A DNA stretch of 64,000 nt. It comes from Cricetomys ansorgei (taxonomy: Eukaryota > Chordata > Mammalia > Rodentia > Nesomyidae). Positions 1-10,690 of this stretch are shown here, piece by piece. How positions within the stretch are numbered: the first letter of the stretch is position 1; each line of letters begins with the position of its first letter. A program made the position numbers and the translations under genes. The stretch spans positions 26,206 through 90,205 of the forward strand of contig JAMJFZ010004065.1 of the NCBI GenBank assembly GCA_026225945.1. The letters run 5' to 3'. Below the pieces are notes generated by a model. The model did no database searches. It saw only the letters and a program-made list of their open reading frames with translations, and was not told where the DNA came from.

Positions 1-960
1 ATCAAAGTCGCTGAGTTAGGAGATACTGAAAGTGGGATTGAAATTCAGATCTGTTTGGCTCTAGAGCCTGAGGCCCTTTCGTGGTCTTTATATTTGTCAT
101 CTTATCAGAAAGGTGATGAAGTCAGAAGGCCCGGGCAAAGCTGGGTGGATGGAGTCTTGATAATGTAAACATTGTGTGTTTCCTCTGAGTGGGATGAGAA
201 GGAAGGGAGGAATTGGCATGTGTGACCATCCCTTGGGAGAACTGAATGTCTGGGTGGGGAACACCTTGTGGGAGTCGAGCGGAAGAAAAAAGCAGGTTAG
301 ATGAGCAAGGCAGTATCCCGGAGGGGAAGTGTTTATATTGCACAAAATCAAATTCTCCCAGCTGAAGGAAGAAACTCAGTTACATAGTTTAAGAAAGTGA
401 GAGCTTCTTGCCGGACTTTGTAGGGAAGTCCTTCCTTCGCTACACGAGTAACCAACGGGAACTGTTTAGAAAAGCAGTGATTTGATGTACTGCTCAGTTT
501 CAGCTTCACGCGCTCCTGCTTTCTTCCTCACTTTGAGTCATTGCTTTTTATTCGAACTTTCTCTCTTACTTTCTCTTAGTGATGGTGTCCACGTGGTGTA
601 AGCCCTCCCATAAACTCTGTAGTGTTTGCTAACATTCACTCGTTTACTCCCGGGGTTCAGGTGGCCTCCATATGCTTTTGCTTCAGTGTTCTCATCTGAA
701 CCCATAGCTCTTCCTGTCTTTTAACTGTAAAGCTATCTCTGTTGGCCAGTTCTAGCGGGATGGCCTACCCATGCCTACTTCTAGACAGTCCGTCTTAAAT
801 TGTCAAAAGGGATTCCTTCTTCTGTTCTCTTCCTTCCCAAGCTTGTTTCTGCTGTAGGAGTCGCTGCTCCCATCAGTCATTCCCAGCTCAGAAACGGGGG
901 GCCATGCCTGGACTCTTTTTTCTACCCGTATGTAGTTCCTTCCGTCCCACATTCTAAGGG
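1..960. other. Intron sequence without a recognised element
   Basis: I see no repeat, exon or RNA gene here. Short open frames on the - strand (about 97-351) lack splice context and similarity to anything I recognise. Confidence 0.4.

Positions 961-988
<28 letters not shown>
961..988. repeat. Poly(T) run, 28 bases
   Basis: An uninterrupted run of 28 T follows TCTAAGGG. It may be the tail of an element on the - strand, but the sequence to its right (GCTGCTGCCATTTTC) is not a SINE or L1 end I recognise. Confidence 0.9.
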
Positions 989-992
<4 letters not shown>

Positions 993-1049
993 CTGCCATT
1001 TTCTTTGCTCCTGCCTATACCTTTTCCTTCCAGGATCTATGACATCTTT

Positions 1050-1230
1050 TTATCCTTATTTATGTGTACATGTGTGTCTGTGAATATATGTCACATGTAT
1101 GCAGGTGCCTATGGGGCCAGAAAAGGCCATTGGAGGCCCTGGAACTGGAGTTACAGGTAGTTGGGTCCTGGAAATCTGTCTTGGGTCCTCCGGAAAAGCA
1201 GGAGGACTGTGAAGCCATCTCTTCAGTGCC
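1050..1230 (-). repeat. B2/B3-type SINE, minus strand
   Basis: Reading the minus strand gives the tRNA-derived head (AAGAGATGGCTTCACAGTCC), the central CTGTAACTCCAGTTCCAGG block and a terminal ACACATGTACACATAAATA. These are the marks of rodent B3-type elements. The copy is diverged, with an insertion near 1160-1180. Confidence 0.7.
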
Positions 1231-1839
1231 TCCCTTCTGGATTCTGTTGACTTGACTCCAGTGGTCCGATCTTGTCTCCAACCTGTTTCCTAACACCGGA
1301 GCCACAGGGTTCTTTAAATTGCATGGCTGTTATTGGCTGGCTTCCTTTTTAATTGTTCAGTGGTGGTCTCTTGCTTTTTGAGTAGAACATAAACACTGTG
1401 TGAACGTGTCCCTGAGTGACTCGACCCCTGTGTTTGTTTGCGATCAAGTAGCTCCAAGCCTAGAGCCACATTAAACTTTTTGTTCCTTGAAGACCGAATG
1501 CCTTTGGCAGCATGAACTTCTGTCTTACGAGAGCCTTTGCTCTTTCCTTGCTGGTCCACCCCTCTGCTTCTTTGAAACCTACTCATTCTTCTAGTCTCAG
1601 GTTAGATATTGTTTGGTGAAGATTGTTCTTGACCCCCTATACAGGGATTAAGCATTCTTCCTTTTTTCTACCCTGTTTTATTTGAGGCTATAAAACATTG
1701 TTAAGAATCTTTCTGTAAGATGCTACTTATTTCATTGTATCTAAATTGCCTCTTTCCTGCTCTGTGTTTTCATTAGACTATAAAACAGTGTGCAGATAAA
1801 GAACCTAATACTATTTTGTTTAGGGACTTTTAGGGAGTC

Positions 1840-2025
1840 CGTACAGTGCTTGTTGCTCAACCACAAAGGCCCAAGTTTGGATCCCCACTACCCAGGTAAG
1901 AAAGCTGTGCATGACAGTCTGCAATAAACCTAGCACTGGTTAGGTGGATATGGGAAGCCCTCCCCACCCAAACATGCACACATGTGAGATACACACACGC
2001 CATACTTAAACACAAAAGAATTTCT
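1840..2025 (+). repeat. Diverged tRNA-derived SINE fragment
   Basis: GTGCTTGTTGCTCAACCAC, then AGTTTGGATCCCCACTACCC and an ACATGCACACATG tail resemble the long rodent tRNA-headed SINE seen better at 20078 and 52540. Highly diverged. Confidence 0.45.
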
Positions 2026-2123
2026 TCTGCGTGATACAGGCATGGAAAGTGGGCTTATTTATTCCACCACATTTAATACATTTAGGATGGCGTTGTCAAT
2101 GTGTAAAGCATTGCACTAGATAA

Positions 2124-2497
2124 TGCTGTAGTTTGGATATTGAATGACTTCCCAAGGAACCAGATGTTGAAGCCTCGCTCTTCCGTTTATGGCACTGATC
2201 TGAAGTAGTAAAATTCTTAGGCAGTAGGGGTTACTATAAGGAGGTTAGGATGCTGTGGGCATGCTGTAGGAGATATTGGGACCCTAGCCCTCTCGACATC
2301 TGCTTTTGGGAGCCATGAGGTGAGCAGCTTTCCCAGCTATGTGACTCCTACCAAGAGGTAATATGCTGCTGCAGGCCCAAGGCAACAGTGCAGGGTGACC
2401 AGGGACTGCAGCCTTTGAAACTGGAGCCAAGTTTTCCCGCTTTTTATAAATCTATAGTCTCAGTTATTTTGTGCAAAACTAACGGCCAAACTAATCT
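2124..2497 (+). repeat. MaLR (MST/ORR1-like) LTR, plus strand
   Basis: Begins TGCTGTAGTTTGGATATTGAA like MaLR LTRs. It runs through GAGATATTGGGACCCTAG, CCATGAGGTGAGCAGCTTT and CTGCAGGCCCAAGGCAACAG, and ends near AACGGCCAAACTAATCT. It is a solo LTR; no internal retroviral genes are present. No clear target duplication was found. Confidence 0.75.
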
Positions 2498-3305
2498 TCT
2501 GAGATGCAAATTTCAGTATTTCATTGGGTTGTTTGAAAACCCGCAGAGCTTGCCATCACCTCACAGAAAGATCCTGGTTCCTAACGCTGCCATGAGGTTC
2601 TTGGCCACTCCTGTCATCAAACTCTCTTCCCTTACGGCATAACGTCCTTTCTGTGGTCAACTCCCCCCAGCCTTCAGATCTCTGCCAAGTCTCCATGGGA
2701 ACCTAATGCGCTGTCAGTGCTCTCAGAGTCCTTTTCACTCTGTCAGCACTGTACCATACCTTTTGAAATTATATGCTAGTAGGATGATTGGTGTTTGATT
2801 CAGTTATTATATCTTAGTTGCTTAGTTGTGAATAACTAGCACTTCATTAAAACCAAAGGGAATGATTGAAAAATGAGGCATGTCTAGATTGATTGAAAAA
2901 AGTAAATATACGAATCTGGACTTCTGACGTATCATTCTACAATATATCTAAATCTTGAACATGAGTAAATCCCATGGCTAGAAGCTGTCTTATAGCATCC
3001 CTCCTGTCACTGAGGAGTTTCTTCTTTAGTTATAGCTCTTGATCTGGTTACTGCGCCTGTTGCTTCACGAATTCTTCCAGAACTCAGGGGCTTAAGATGG
3101 GCATTTTATTTTGACCATGACACTGTGGGTCAGGAATTCGGGAACTGCTCAGATGGCCAGTTCACCCTTGGAGTTTCTCATGTGGTTGTCGTCAGATGTC
3201 ACAACTCACTTGGCTGGCAGCTGTCGTCAAGGATCTCAGCTGTGGCTGTCTACCAAAGTGCCTGCATATCCCAGGGTTCTGAGTCAGAGATGGCTTTCCC
3301 TAGAG
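2498..3305. other. Intron sequence without a recognised element
   Basis: Mixed-composition sequence. Short frames at 3111-3349 overlap the following URR1 fossil and are not genes. Confidence 0.35.
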
Positions 3306-3529
3306 CATCGGTTCTCAACCTGTGGGTCTCGATCTCTTTGAGGGGTTGAACGATTCTTTCCTGGGGGTTGCCTAAGACCATCTGCATGTCAGATATTTAC
3401 ATTACGATTCATAACAGTAGCAAAATTACAGTTATGAAGTAGCAACAAAAATAATTTTATGGTTGGAATTACCGCACCATGAGGAACTGTATTAAAGGGT
3501 CACAGCATTAGGAAAGCTGAGAACCAGAG
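3306..3529 (+). mobile_element. URR1-type non-autonomous hAT DNA transposon
   Basis: The ends are near-inverted (CGGTTCTCAACCTGTGGG at the left, GCATTAGGAAAGCTGAGAACC at the right). The core CATAACAGTAGCAAAATTAC and GTTATGAAGTAGCAAC is the URR1 pattern of rodent genomes. About 224 bases, close to full length, no coding capacity. Confidence 0.88.
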
Positions 3530-4332
3530 CCTGATCAGGTGACTATGAGATGATCTTTTTCACCCTGACTTGAAAGTCTCTCAGTATCATCTGGGCAAGG
3601 CAAACACAAGCCCACCCAAGACTCAGTGGGAGGTGCTGTTTACCTTGCTCTGTCAAGTTCAGTGTCAAAAGATGTTAGAGACATATTTTAATAACTACCA
3701 CATAATTTCAGATAAAATCCAGAAACTTTGTCCATTTAAGTAGTAAAAAAAATTTGGAGTGTGTATTTTACTGTTTTTAATGTTTATGTTTTACCAACCA
3801 TTCATGTATTTTTAATATATCATTATGTTGGTTAATGCAATTTAATGTTGTATTCTTGTGTTTGAATAGTTTTATAAGTGCTTGCATAAAGCTGTTCCTT
3901 TTAAGAATTATTTTAGATATTATTGTAACTGAAATATTTTAGAGTCAAGGTCAACTTTTTGATTATTCTGATTAGTATTACTTGAAAGCATTCTTTCTAG
4001 TACAGTTCCCTTCCCATTATATCAGAATTTTAATCACAGTTGTAGTTAAAACTCCCCCTTGAAAACTTTAAGCTTTCTGATACAACAGATTCTTTTATCA
4101 TCTGGTATTTTCTGTATGGAAATGGTATTATATTTAGGGATACTTTAGAATCACCCCTCCTAGTTAATCTTCTTTAGCCCACTGTTGCAGTTTTGTTGTT
4201 TATGGCAGTCTAGGTTGTATGCATGATTTTACTGGTTGCTTAGTGTCTTCTTGAACAGATAACTTGAAATTTCCAGAAACAAGCTTGTTGTACTTAGAAG
4301 TTGCTTCTCTGTACTTGAAGAAGAGGAGCTTT
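3530..4332. other. AT-rich intron, nothing recognised
   Basis: AT-rich sequence with no identifiable repeat, RNA gene or exon. Confidence 0.35.
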
Positions 4333-4421
4333 ATAACAGAGGCGGATCTATAATAGAGGGGACCTGCAATGTAGGGGATCTCTAATAGAAGGATCTATAA
4401 TGGAGGTGATGTATGATAGAG
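4333..4421 (+). repeat. Degenerate 16-bp minisatellite, about 5.5 copies
   Basis: Units read GGATCTATAATAGAGG (4344-4359), GGACCTGCAATGTAGG (4360-4375), GGATCTCTAATAGAA (4376-4390), GGATCTATAATGGAGG (4391-4406) and TGATGTATGATAGAG (4407-4421), preceded by a weaker copy CTTTATAACAGAGGC. Unit length is 15-16 bases. Not part of any repeat family I recognise. Confidence 0.85.
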
Positions 4422-4476
4422 ATGTATTGCTTGTATAATGTGGTCCTTCCCCACCCTGGCTCAGGTAACTTAATTC

Positions 4477-4510
4477 AAGGATTAGTCATTCACAAGAATG
4501 ACTAATCCTT
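4477..4510. repeat. Perfect inverted repeat, 15-bp arms, 4-base loop
   Basis: AAGGATTAGTCATTC (4477-4491), loop ACAA (4492-4495), then the exact reverse complement (4496-4510). It would fold as a perfect 15-bp hairpin in RNA or single-stranded DNA. It is not flanked by a run of T and is not a known RNA gene. Confidence 0.95.
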
Positions 4511-5149
4511 TTCAAAGTCTTCCTAATCTATTTGCCTCAATACTATTCTCTACTGTAAGACTTTGAAGGTAATTACAGGCTACCTGGCAAATTACTTCCC
4601 CTTTTGCTCTGTTTCCTCACATGGTCACTGGCCCTTCTTAGTGTTAGTGAGGCTGACTAGCTCTGAGTTGTGTGTGGCAAGTACACTCACCACAGCTTTC
4701 TCTTCTAGCTGCTGCACGATTGAAAACAGCAGGGAAAACGAGATGATTGATTATCAGCTATTTTACCTAACGCTTGGAATTTAATTAATTCCTATCTATC
4801 AAAGAACAGCTGTCTGGTAAACTTAGAAGTGACTTTGATGTAGCTGTATTGTCCTGCACTTTCTGCTCGAATATGTGACCTTGGCAGAAAGGCCAGATTC
4901 ATTCCGCTGCCAAAGATGCCCCGGATGGGAAATGATAGGCACAATCCCAAGTGTTCCCATGTTGTCCAAGTAACTGTGGATGTCTTTGAGTGGCCTTTTC
5001 TCCCCATGAGCTGTCATTTTTTTTCTTCTCAAGGTTGTTTCTGAAAGAAACAGCTAATAACAGGGTCCTAAATTTTAAGAAAAGACTATTATGTTGATTA
5101 TGTTAAAATTATGTATGTGGGGGGTACTTGCATGTACACATATATATCG

Positions 5150-5182
5150 TGTGTGAGTGAGTGAGTGTGTGTGTGTGTGTGT
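5150..5182. repeat. Imperfect (GT)n microsatellite
   Basis: GTGTGTGAGTGAGTGAGTG leads into an uninterrupted GT run. Confidence 0.95.
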
Positions 5183-6482
5183 ACTATGAGTGTCTGTCTG
5201 CTTGTCAACTTTCTAAAGTTATTTATTGTGTCACAAGAAGAGTATTTGCTGATTTTGAAAAATCCAAGTATATTCTTTTTTCCAGTTAAGTCTGTATTTC
5301 AGGTGCAGTTTGAATTAACCAAAATAGATAACTCTAAAGTTTACTTTCTGTGTTGTTCTGAGTTGTAATGACACTTGTGACCTGATACTTGGCTTGTGTA
5401 TGTCTGTCTAAGTGAAGATTTTCAGAGAGATTTTAATCCACATGTTTAAAAGATTTACAAGTTTAGTGCTGTATCTCTAGTTACAAGAATCTTTAGTTAC
5501 AAGAATGTGCTCAGGGAAGATATATTTTTGGCAGTAGCAACTTTCCCATAAGCTATTAATGAGAGGCAAAAGTGATTATGAATTAGCAAACATAGGCAAC
5601 AATGCAAAGTTTTTCATCTGTCCTTGACGTGAGATGCTTTCCCAGATACATTGTTGTCACAGTGTCAAGATTAACAGAATGCAGACTTAAGAAACAGAAT
5701 CACCAAGAGCTGAACAAATTTTCAAAAATAACTAAGGCAGTTCGATGACGTTGCTTTTATACAGTTAATCAATTCATCAGACTTAAGATGCAAAAACACA
5801 AAAATCACTGGGACTTGAGGGCCGTCCCATTTCAGTATCCTCTCGGTTTGTTACACTCTAGATGGACTGGCAGAGCCCTGTTGGCTTGTTCAGAGCATGA
5901 GCTAATGAGGCCAAGGTCAAGCGGGTAGTCTCCTCACAGGCTGTTTAACAACTTGTTGATCTCTGGCCACGTCCTCAACCCCGCTCAGTCCTGAAAGGAT
6001 GTCTGCTGCTCATCGTAAGACTGAAGCTCTGGAAAGGTGGGGGAATAATTAATCTTGTCACCTTTTTCTGAACAAACAAATCACAGGTTGAACTGATAGT
6101 CAAGAGTTCCAGAGCTTTCTACAGAGAGGAAAATCACTGTCCAAAGCTTTCTTTCCTTCATTAGAGTCAAACCTTTAGAGACCATCTTCCAGGACAGAGT
6201 AGACGTAAGAAGAACAAATGGAAGGAGGAACTCAGGTCATCTTATTCTAGTAAAACCATTTCGGAGCACAAAATATTTGGGAGTACATACTCATCTTTAT
6301 GAGACAGGTGAATCTTTACACAGAAGTCCAGATCAGACATCTCAGAAAATTTAGAAAACCAACAGGTGAAAAATAATCTCTCGGGCTAAGATTAGGGTGG
6401 AATCTAAGAGACGAAAGTGTATGTTACTGATTGTTGAGGAAAGCGATTCTAGAAAGAGAAAACTGTGCTTTCAGGAGTAAGA
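5183..6482. other. Intron sequence with one short tandem duplication
   Basis: No exon or repeat family recognised. TAGTTACAAGAAT occurs twice (5478-5490 and 5494-5506), a local 16-base-period duplication. Confidence 0.4.
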
Positions 6483-6659
6483 CAGCATTTATCAATCTGT
6501 GGGTCACAATCCCTTTGGGAGTTGAACTCCCTTTCACAGGGTTCACCTAAGACTATCTGCATATCAGATATTTATATTATAATTAATAACTAGCAAAATC
6601 ACAGTTATGAAGTATCAATGAAAATAATTTTATGGCATTAGGAAGGCTGAGAACTACTG
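6483..6659 (+). mobile_element. Internally deleted URR1-type hAT element
   Basis: Same family as the copy at 3306. ATCAATCTGTGGGTCAC is at the left, GCAAAATCACAGTTATGAAG in the core, GGAAGGCTGAGAACTAC at the right. The segment between AATAATTTTATGG and CATTAGG is missing, shortening it to about 177 bases. Confidence 0.85.
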
Positions 6660-7059
6660 CTGTAGGAGGTGGAAGGGGGGGTTGAGGGTTGCTCAGTGGT
6701 GAGCTAGAGAAAGCAAACACACACATAATCAAAGCACACTTGTGCAGATACAGAGAGAGGATGTGTAGGTGATCATGACTGGAGAGGGGGCTCCCGTCAG
6801 TCCATGTAGCAGTTACAGAAGGGGTTGCTTAGACCTCTCATAGAGTAAAGCATAGTCAGGTGTCCCAGTGTGACAGGCTGGACTAGGACCATGCCTGGCT
6901 TTCTTCAGGAACCCAAGGAGGCAGGATGGCTGCAGCAGCTCCGGCAGCTGAGAGGCTGTGGAGGGCGCACAGAAGCCGCTGTGGGTCAGATTCTATAGCT
7001 CCTCTGTGGAATCGATACTTTATTCCAAGTGTGATGAGAAATCACTGGACCGTTTGGTA

Positions 7060-7190
7060 CAGCTGTAAAGGCTTCATTAATGTTTTAAAAAGATCCTCCC
7101 TTCTGCGTGGAGAGTAAACTGTGTTTAGGGGAAGAAAGCAGGCAGATGGCTAGGAGGCAGTCCTAAGGCTGTGACAGAGCAGAGGCGACA
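7060..7190 (+). repeat. Ancient mammal-wide repeat fragment
   Basis: GTTTTAAAAAGATC, then GTGGAGAG, GAAGAAAGCAGGCAG and GGCTAGGAGGCAGTCC match in order a consensus common in placental intergenic DNA; I cannot name it reliably. The segment at 60165-60345 looks like an earlier part of the same consensus. Confidence 0.45.
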
Positions 7191-8040
7191 GTGGGTCTGC
7201 ACCATCATTCAGGTGGCGCAGATGGCTTGTCTCTGCCTTATCTCTTCCTTACCTTTTGCCTTTGTGCTGGGGGTGGTCTGCAGAAGCAGCAGGCCCTGGC
7301 GGTGCCTGCAGCTCCTCTGCTGAAAGGCCTGGAGGTTGTGCAGCCCTGTGCGGCAGCTGCGGCCTTATCATCCAGGCACAGACAGATGTTCCCGTAGCCT
7401 GATTCTCCTTCCAGATTTCACCGGTCTAGGATGGATTGCTGTTTGTTTGCTTGCTTTTTATGGTTTTGAGACACTGTAAAAAGTTATTGCCCTAAAATAT
7501 GCATGTCTGTAGTTACTTTACTGGTTGTCACAGTTTTTGTTTTGTGTTTGTTTTTGTTAAAGAAAAGATGTTAACCATTTGCTGTTTCCTTCTTTAAAAA
7601 AAAAATCACTTTTTCTTTTTTAGGAAAGAAATCTTTTCTTAATTTGATGCTCAGCAGTTAGCCTTTCATCATTCTGTGAAACAAACAAGAACTCCTTCCT
7701 CCCCACACGCTGCAGAGGTGCTGCTGGCCTACAGCAGTCTGTTCAAGGCGGATTATTAAAGGGTCTTAATGCCCTTTATTTCGTGTGTGCCCTTAACGTG
7801 TAGAGCTTAGTAACTGCCCTTTGCTTCTCTTGCTACTCGTGCTTAATTACCCGCATTCCTCCTTCTAACTGTTGTTTTTGTTGACTGTTCTTTTCTTTTC
7901 AAAGGGCCACTCCCTCTGCCTGTAATGGCACGGGCCCTGAGGTCGTAGCTCCGCCATACACAGGCTGTGCTATTTCCATGTGGCTGTCCTGTTCTCTGTT
8001 TTCAGTCAATCTATAGTGATAAAGTGGCTGCTCAAACAAA
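7191..8040. other. Intron sequence without a recognised element
   Basis: A GC-richer patch at 7260-7380 encodes only a short frame with no splice support. No repeat identified. Confidence 0.35.
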
Positions 8041-8534
8041 GGTTTGCTCTGTTGGGTCTGTGCTGGGTAACGGGAGCTGCTCCAGAATCATCTGGTAGTT
8101 CTGTTTCTAGTTTGTTTGTTTGGTTTTTTTTTTGGGGTGGGGGTGCGTGGGACTTTCCTATTGATGACTATAATGGTTGCCTTACTTACAGTCTCACAAG
8201 CAGTATCTAGAGTTTCTTCCCTCACACCCTCCCAACATTTGCTTTGGGTTGAAATGGAAACAGTGTAGCTTGATGTGCATTTCTGTAATGGCTAAGGACG
8301 TTTGAACCCCTCTCATTTATTTATTGCTCATTTATACCTTACCTTCTGAAAAGTGTCTAGTGGCTTCATTTGCCCACTTACTAATGGTATTATTAGATTG
8401 AGGGTGTCATTTTCTCCGTCAGTCTTGTTACCTTGCTTAAAAACTTACTAATTGCATGCAGTGCCTTTTTGTCAATTCTCACCGTTATTTCTTCAGATAT
8501 TGGAACCCTTTTGAGAAGGTCCTTGCTTAGGCCT

Positions 8535-8888
8535 TGTATTAGTTATTTATTTTGTCTCTGTGACAAAATATCCTGACAAAAGCAACTTCCTGGAGAAAGG
8601 GTTCATTTTGATTCACGGTTGGCAGGGGCATAATGGCAGCAATAGCTTGAGGCTCCTGGTTATAATCATCCATGGTTAGGAAGCAAGGGGAGATGAGTGT
8701 TAGTTAGCACTCAGCTATTTGTCCTTTATGCCATACAGTACTCCATCCCATGGAATGGCACCACCCAGAGTTAAGGTGAATCCTCCTATGTCAGTTAATA
8801 GAATCTAGATAACCTCTTATAAGCATGCCCAGAGGCTTTGTTACTAGGTGAGCCTAGATCCTTTTCAACTTGACAATATAAACCATCA
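8535..8888 (-). mobile_element. ERVL/MLT2-like solo LTR nested in L1, minus strand
   Basis: Reading the minus strand it begins TGATGGTTTATATTGTCAAG and ends TAACTAATACA, with terminal TG and CA. GGGCATGC, a diverged AATAAA region and CCATGGGATGG lie inside. It splits the L1 at 8534/8889. A target duplication is not obvious. Confidence 0.75.
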
Positions 8889-9359
8889 TACGCCCGTATG
8901 TGAAATATTTCCCCCATGCTTTCCTCTTAGGGTTTCAGAGTTTTAGGTCTTACGTGAAGCTTCTTAATCCATTTTGAGTTGATTGTGTTCAGGTGAGAGA
9001 TAGGAATCTCCTTTCATTCTCTACATGTGGCAAGACAAGTTTTCCCAGTACCATTTGTTGAAGAAGCTGTCTTTTCTCCAATGTTTGGACCTTTGTGGAA
9101 ACCTGGGTGGCTGGAATGGTGCCGATTGGCGTCTGAGCTATTTTGTTCTGGTGATCTGTGCTTCTGTTTTGTTTATCTGCTTGCTCTGTTTTTGTTTGTC
9201 TGTTCTACCTGCGGTTTCTGTTTTTTAGTCCATCTGAAATTAGGCCTTGTGCACTGCCAGCATTGCTCTTTGTGTTTCTGATTGTTTGGACTGTTTATTT
9301 AAGACCATTTCCTCTGTCTCACTTTGTGAAGAACGTCATCAGAATTTTGACAGGGATTG

Positions 9360-9381
9360 CATGGAATCAGCTGATTCCATG
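9360..9381. repeat. Perfect 22-bp palindrome
   Basis: CATGGAATCAG followed at once by its exact reverse complement, centred on CAGCTG. It sits where L1 normally continues from GGGATTGCATTGAATCTG, so it arose inside this L1 copy. The inner 14 bases recur in the palindrome at 41756-41771. Confidence 0.95.
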
Positions 9382-9711
9382 GTAATATAGCCATCTTCAC
9401 AAACTTAATTTGGGGCACCTTTTAAAATCTGTTTAATATGTAAACACTTATACCATCGATAAGTAAGTGAACATGTTGACAAGTTTATGACATGTGAAAG
9501 CAATTTTTTAAGTTCCTCGGATGGAAATGAATTTGAGTCATATGCTACCTTTGATCTGGTTGAGAGACTATGAAGGGAAGTCAGCCATCTTTCTTGCGTC
9601 AGCAGCTTCAGTGGGGCAAGGAAAAGCAGACACGACTATCTCTGCAAAATGATGTTTATAGATTATCTCGTTTTCACTGAAAATAAGAGCATTTCTCAGA
9701 TGATAGTTCCT

Positions 9712-10690
9712 CCTTCTTTGTGGGAGATACATCCTACACTGGTACCCACAACTGAAGATGGTACTGAACTCTCTGCATATCATCCTTAGTTTTTCCAATA
9801 GATACATTCGTACATTCAATAGTTTAATGTTAGGCACAATAACATTAACGACAGTAAGATTGGTAGTTTTGTCAATAATCGATCGAATTGTGATGATGGC
9901 ATACGGTAACGAGGGCGCGTTCTCAGCCTCCTACAGTGTTTGTTGTGCCGTATTTGTTCATTTTATGATGGGGATGTGGTATAACACAGAGCTTACGTGG
10001 TAAGACACAGAGAGGTAAGTGTCTAACATTTACTTCTGTGGTTCTGATAAAATACCCCGGAAAAAAAGCAATTTAGGGGGGAAGGGGGTTCATCTTAGTC
10101 CCGATTACAGTCCATTTTTTGGAGCGATGTCAGGGAGGAACTTGAAACAGCTGGTCAGTCCGGAGCAGGAAGAGAGTGAATGCATACACACATGCTGCCC
10201 AGCTCACTTTCTCTACCCTTATTCAGTTGAGGACCCAAACCCAGGCTCAGTCTTCCCACATCTATTAACATAATCAAGACAGTTAGGCACGCCCACAGGC
10301 CGGTTTGATCTCGACAGTCCCTTATTGATACTCTTAACCAGCCATCACAGTGAGTGACATTAGCATTGTGATTGTATTAGACTAGTGTTTGGAGGTCATC
10401 TGAACACAAGCACCAGTCAGCTGACTGACCTTCTAACCAAGAGGGATACTGAGTGACTAACAAGGTGGGAAGCATGCGCGAGGAAGTATATACATGATAC
10501 AGAAATGCTGTCAAAATGATTATCCATGTGCTATCAGGACTCACTGGAACAGTACAAGACCACATCGTACTATACAACTTAAAGCATGAATTAGCTATTT
10601 GTATTTTCATTCAATTTTTCAGTCTACAGTGGGCACTGAGTAGTCAAAACCGTGGAAAGACAAAGCACAGATAAGTGGCACTGGTATACT
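9712..10690 (-). mobile_element. Tigger-like (Tc1/mariner-pogo) DNA transposon fossil, minus strand
   Basis: Minus-strand landmarks: near the right edge CACGGTTTTGACTACTCAG, then GCTTGTGTTCAGATGACC (about 10390-10415), and at the left TTCAGTTGTGGGTACCAG leading to GGATGTATCTCCCAC. These are diverged forms of Tigger-type ends. The middle is unusually rich in CpG for this window (CGATCGA, GGGCGCG near 9880-9920), as expected of an originally CpG-rich element. No transposase frame is visible. An LTR interrupts it at 10020-10349. Confidence 0.65.
10020..10349 (-). mobile_element. ERVL/MLT2-like solo LTR nested in the Tigger fossil
   Basis: Terminal TG at 10020-10021 and CA at 10348-10349. Flanking 5-mers GTAAG (10015-10019) and GTGAG (10350-10354) differ at one base, consistent with an old 5-bp target duplication. 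Related to the LTR at 8535 (shared GTTCTGATAAAATACC-type end, CCCAGCTCAC, ACCAGCCATCACA). Confidence 0.75.

Larger units (their letters stand above)
8040..9440 (-). mobile_element. L1 ORF2 fragment, minus strand, interrupted by an LTR
   Basis: Antisense L1 landmarks appear in order: CATCTGGTAGTTCTGTTTCTAG near 8090, ATTTGCCCACTTACTAATGG near 8371, TTTTGTCAATTCTCACCG near 8467, then after the inserted LTR CCCATGCTTTCCTCTTAGGG, CCAGTACCATTTGTTGAAGA (9046) and GTGAAGAACGTCATCAG (9326). The frame is broken throughout, so it is a dead copy. Short open frames at 9025-9385 are remnants of it. Confidence 0.85.

Noticed and set aside
3111..3349. Overlapping 74-76-codon plus-strand frames
   Set aside because: They run into the URR1 fossil and lack splice signals or recognisable domains.
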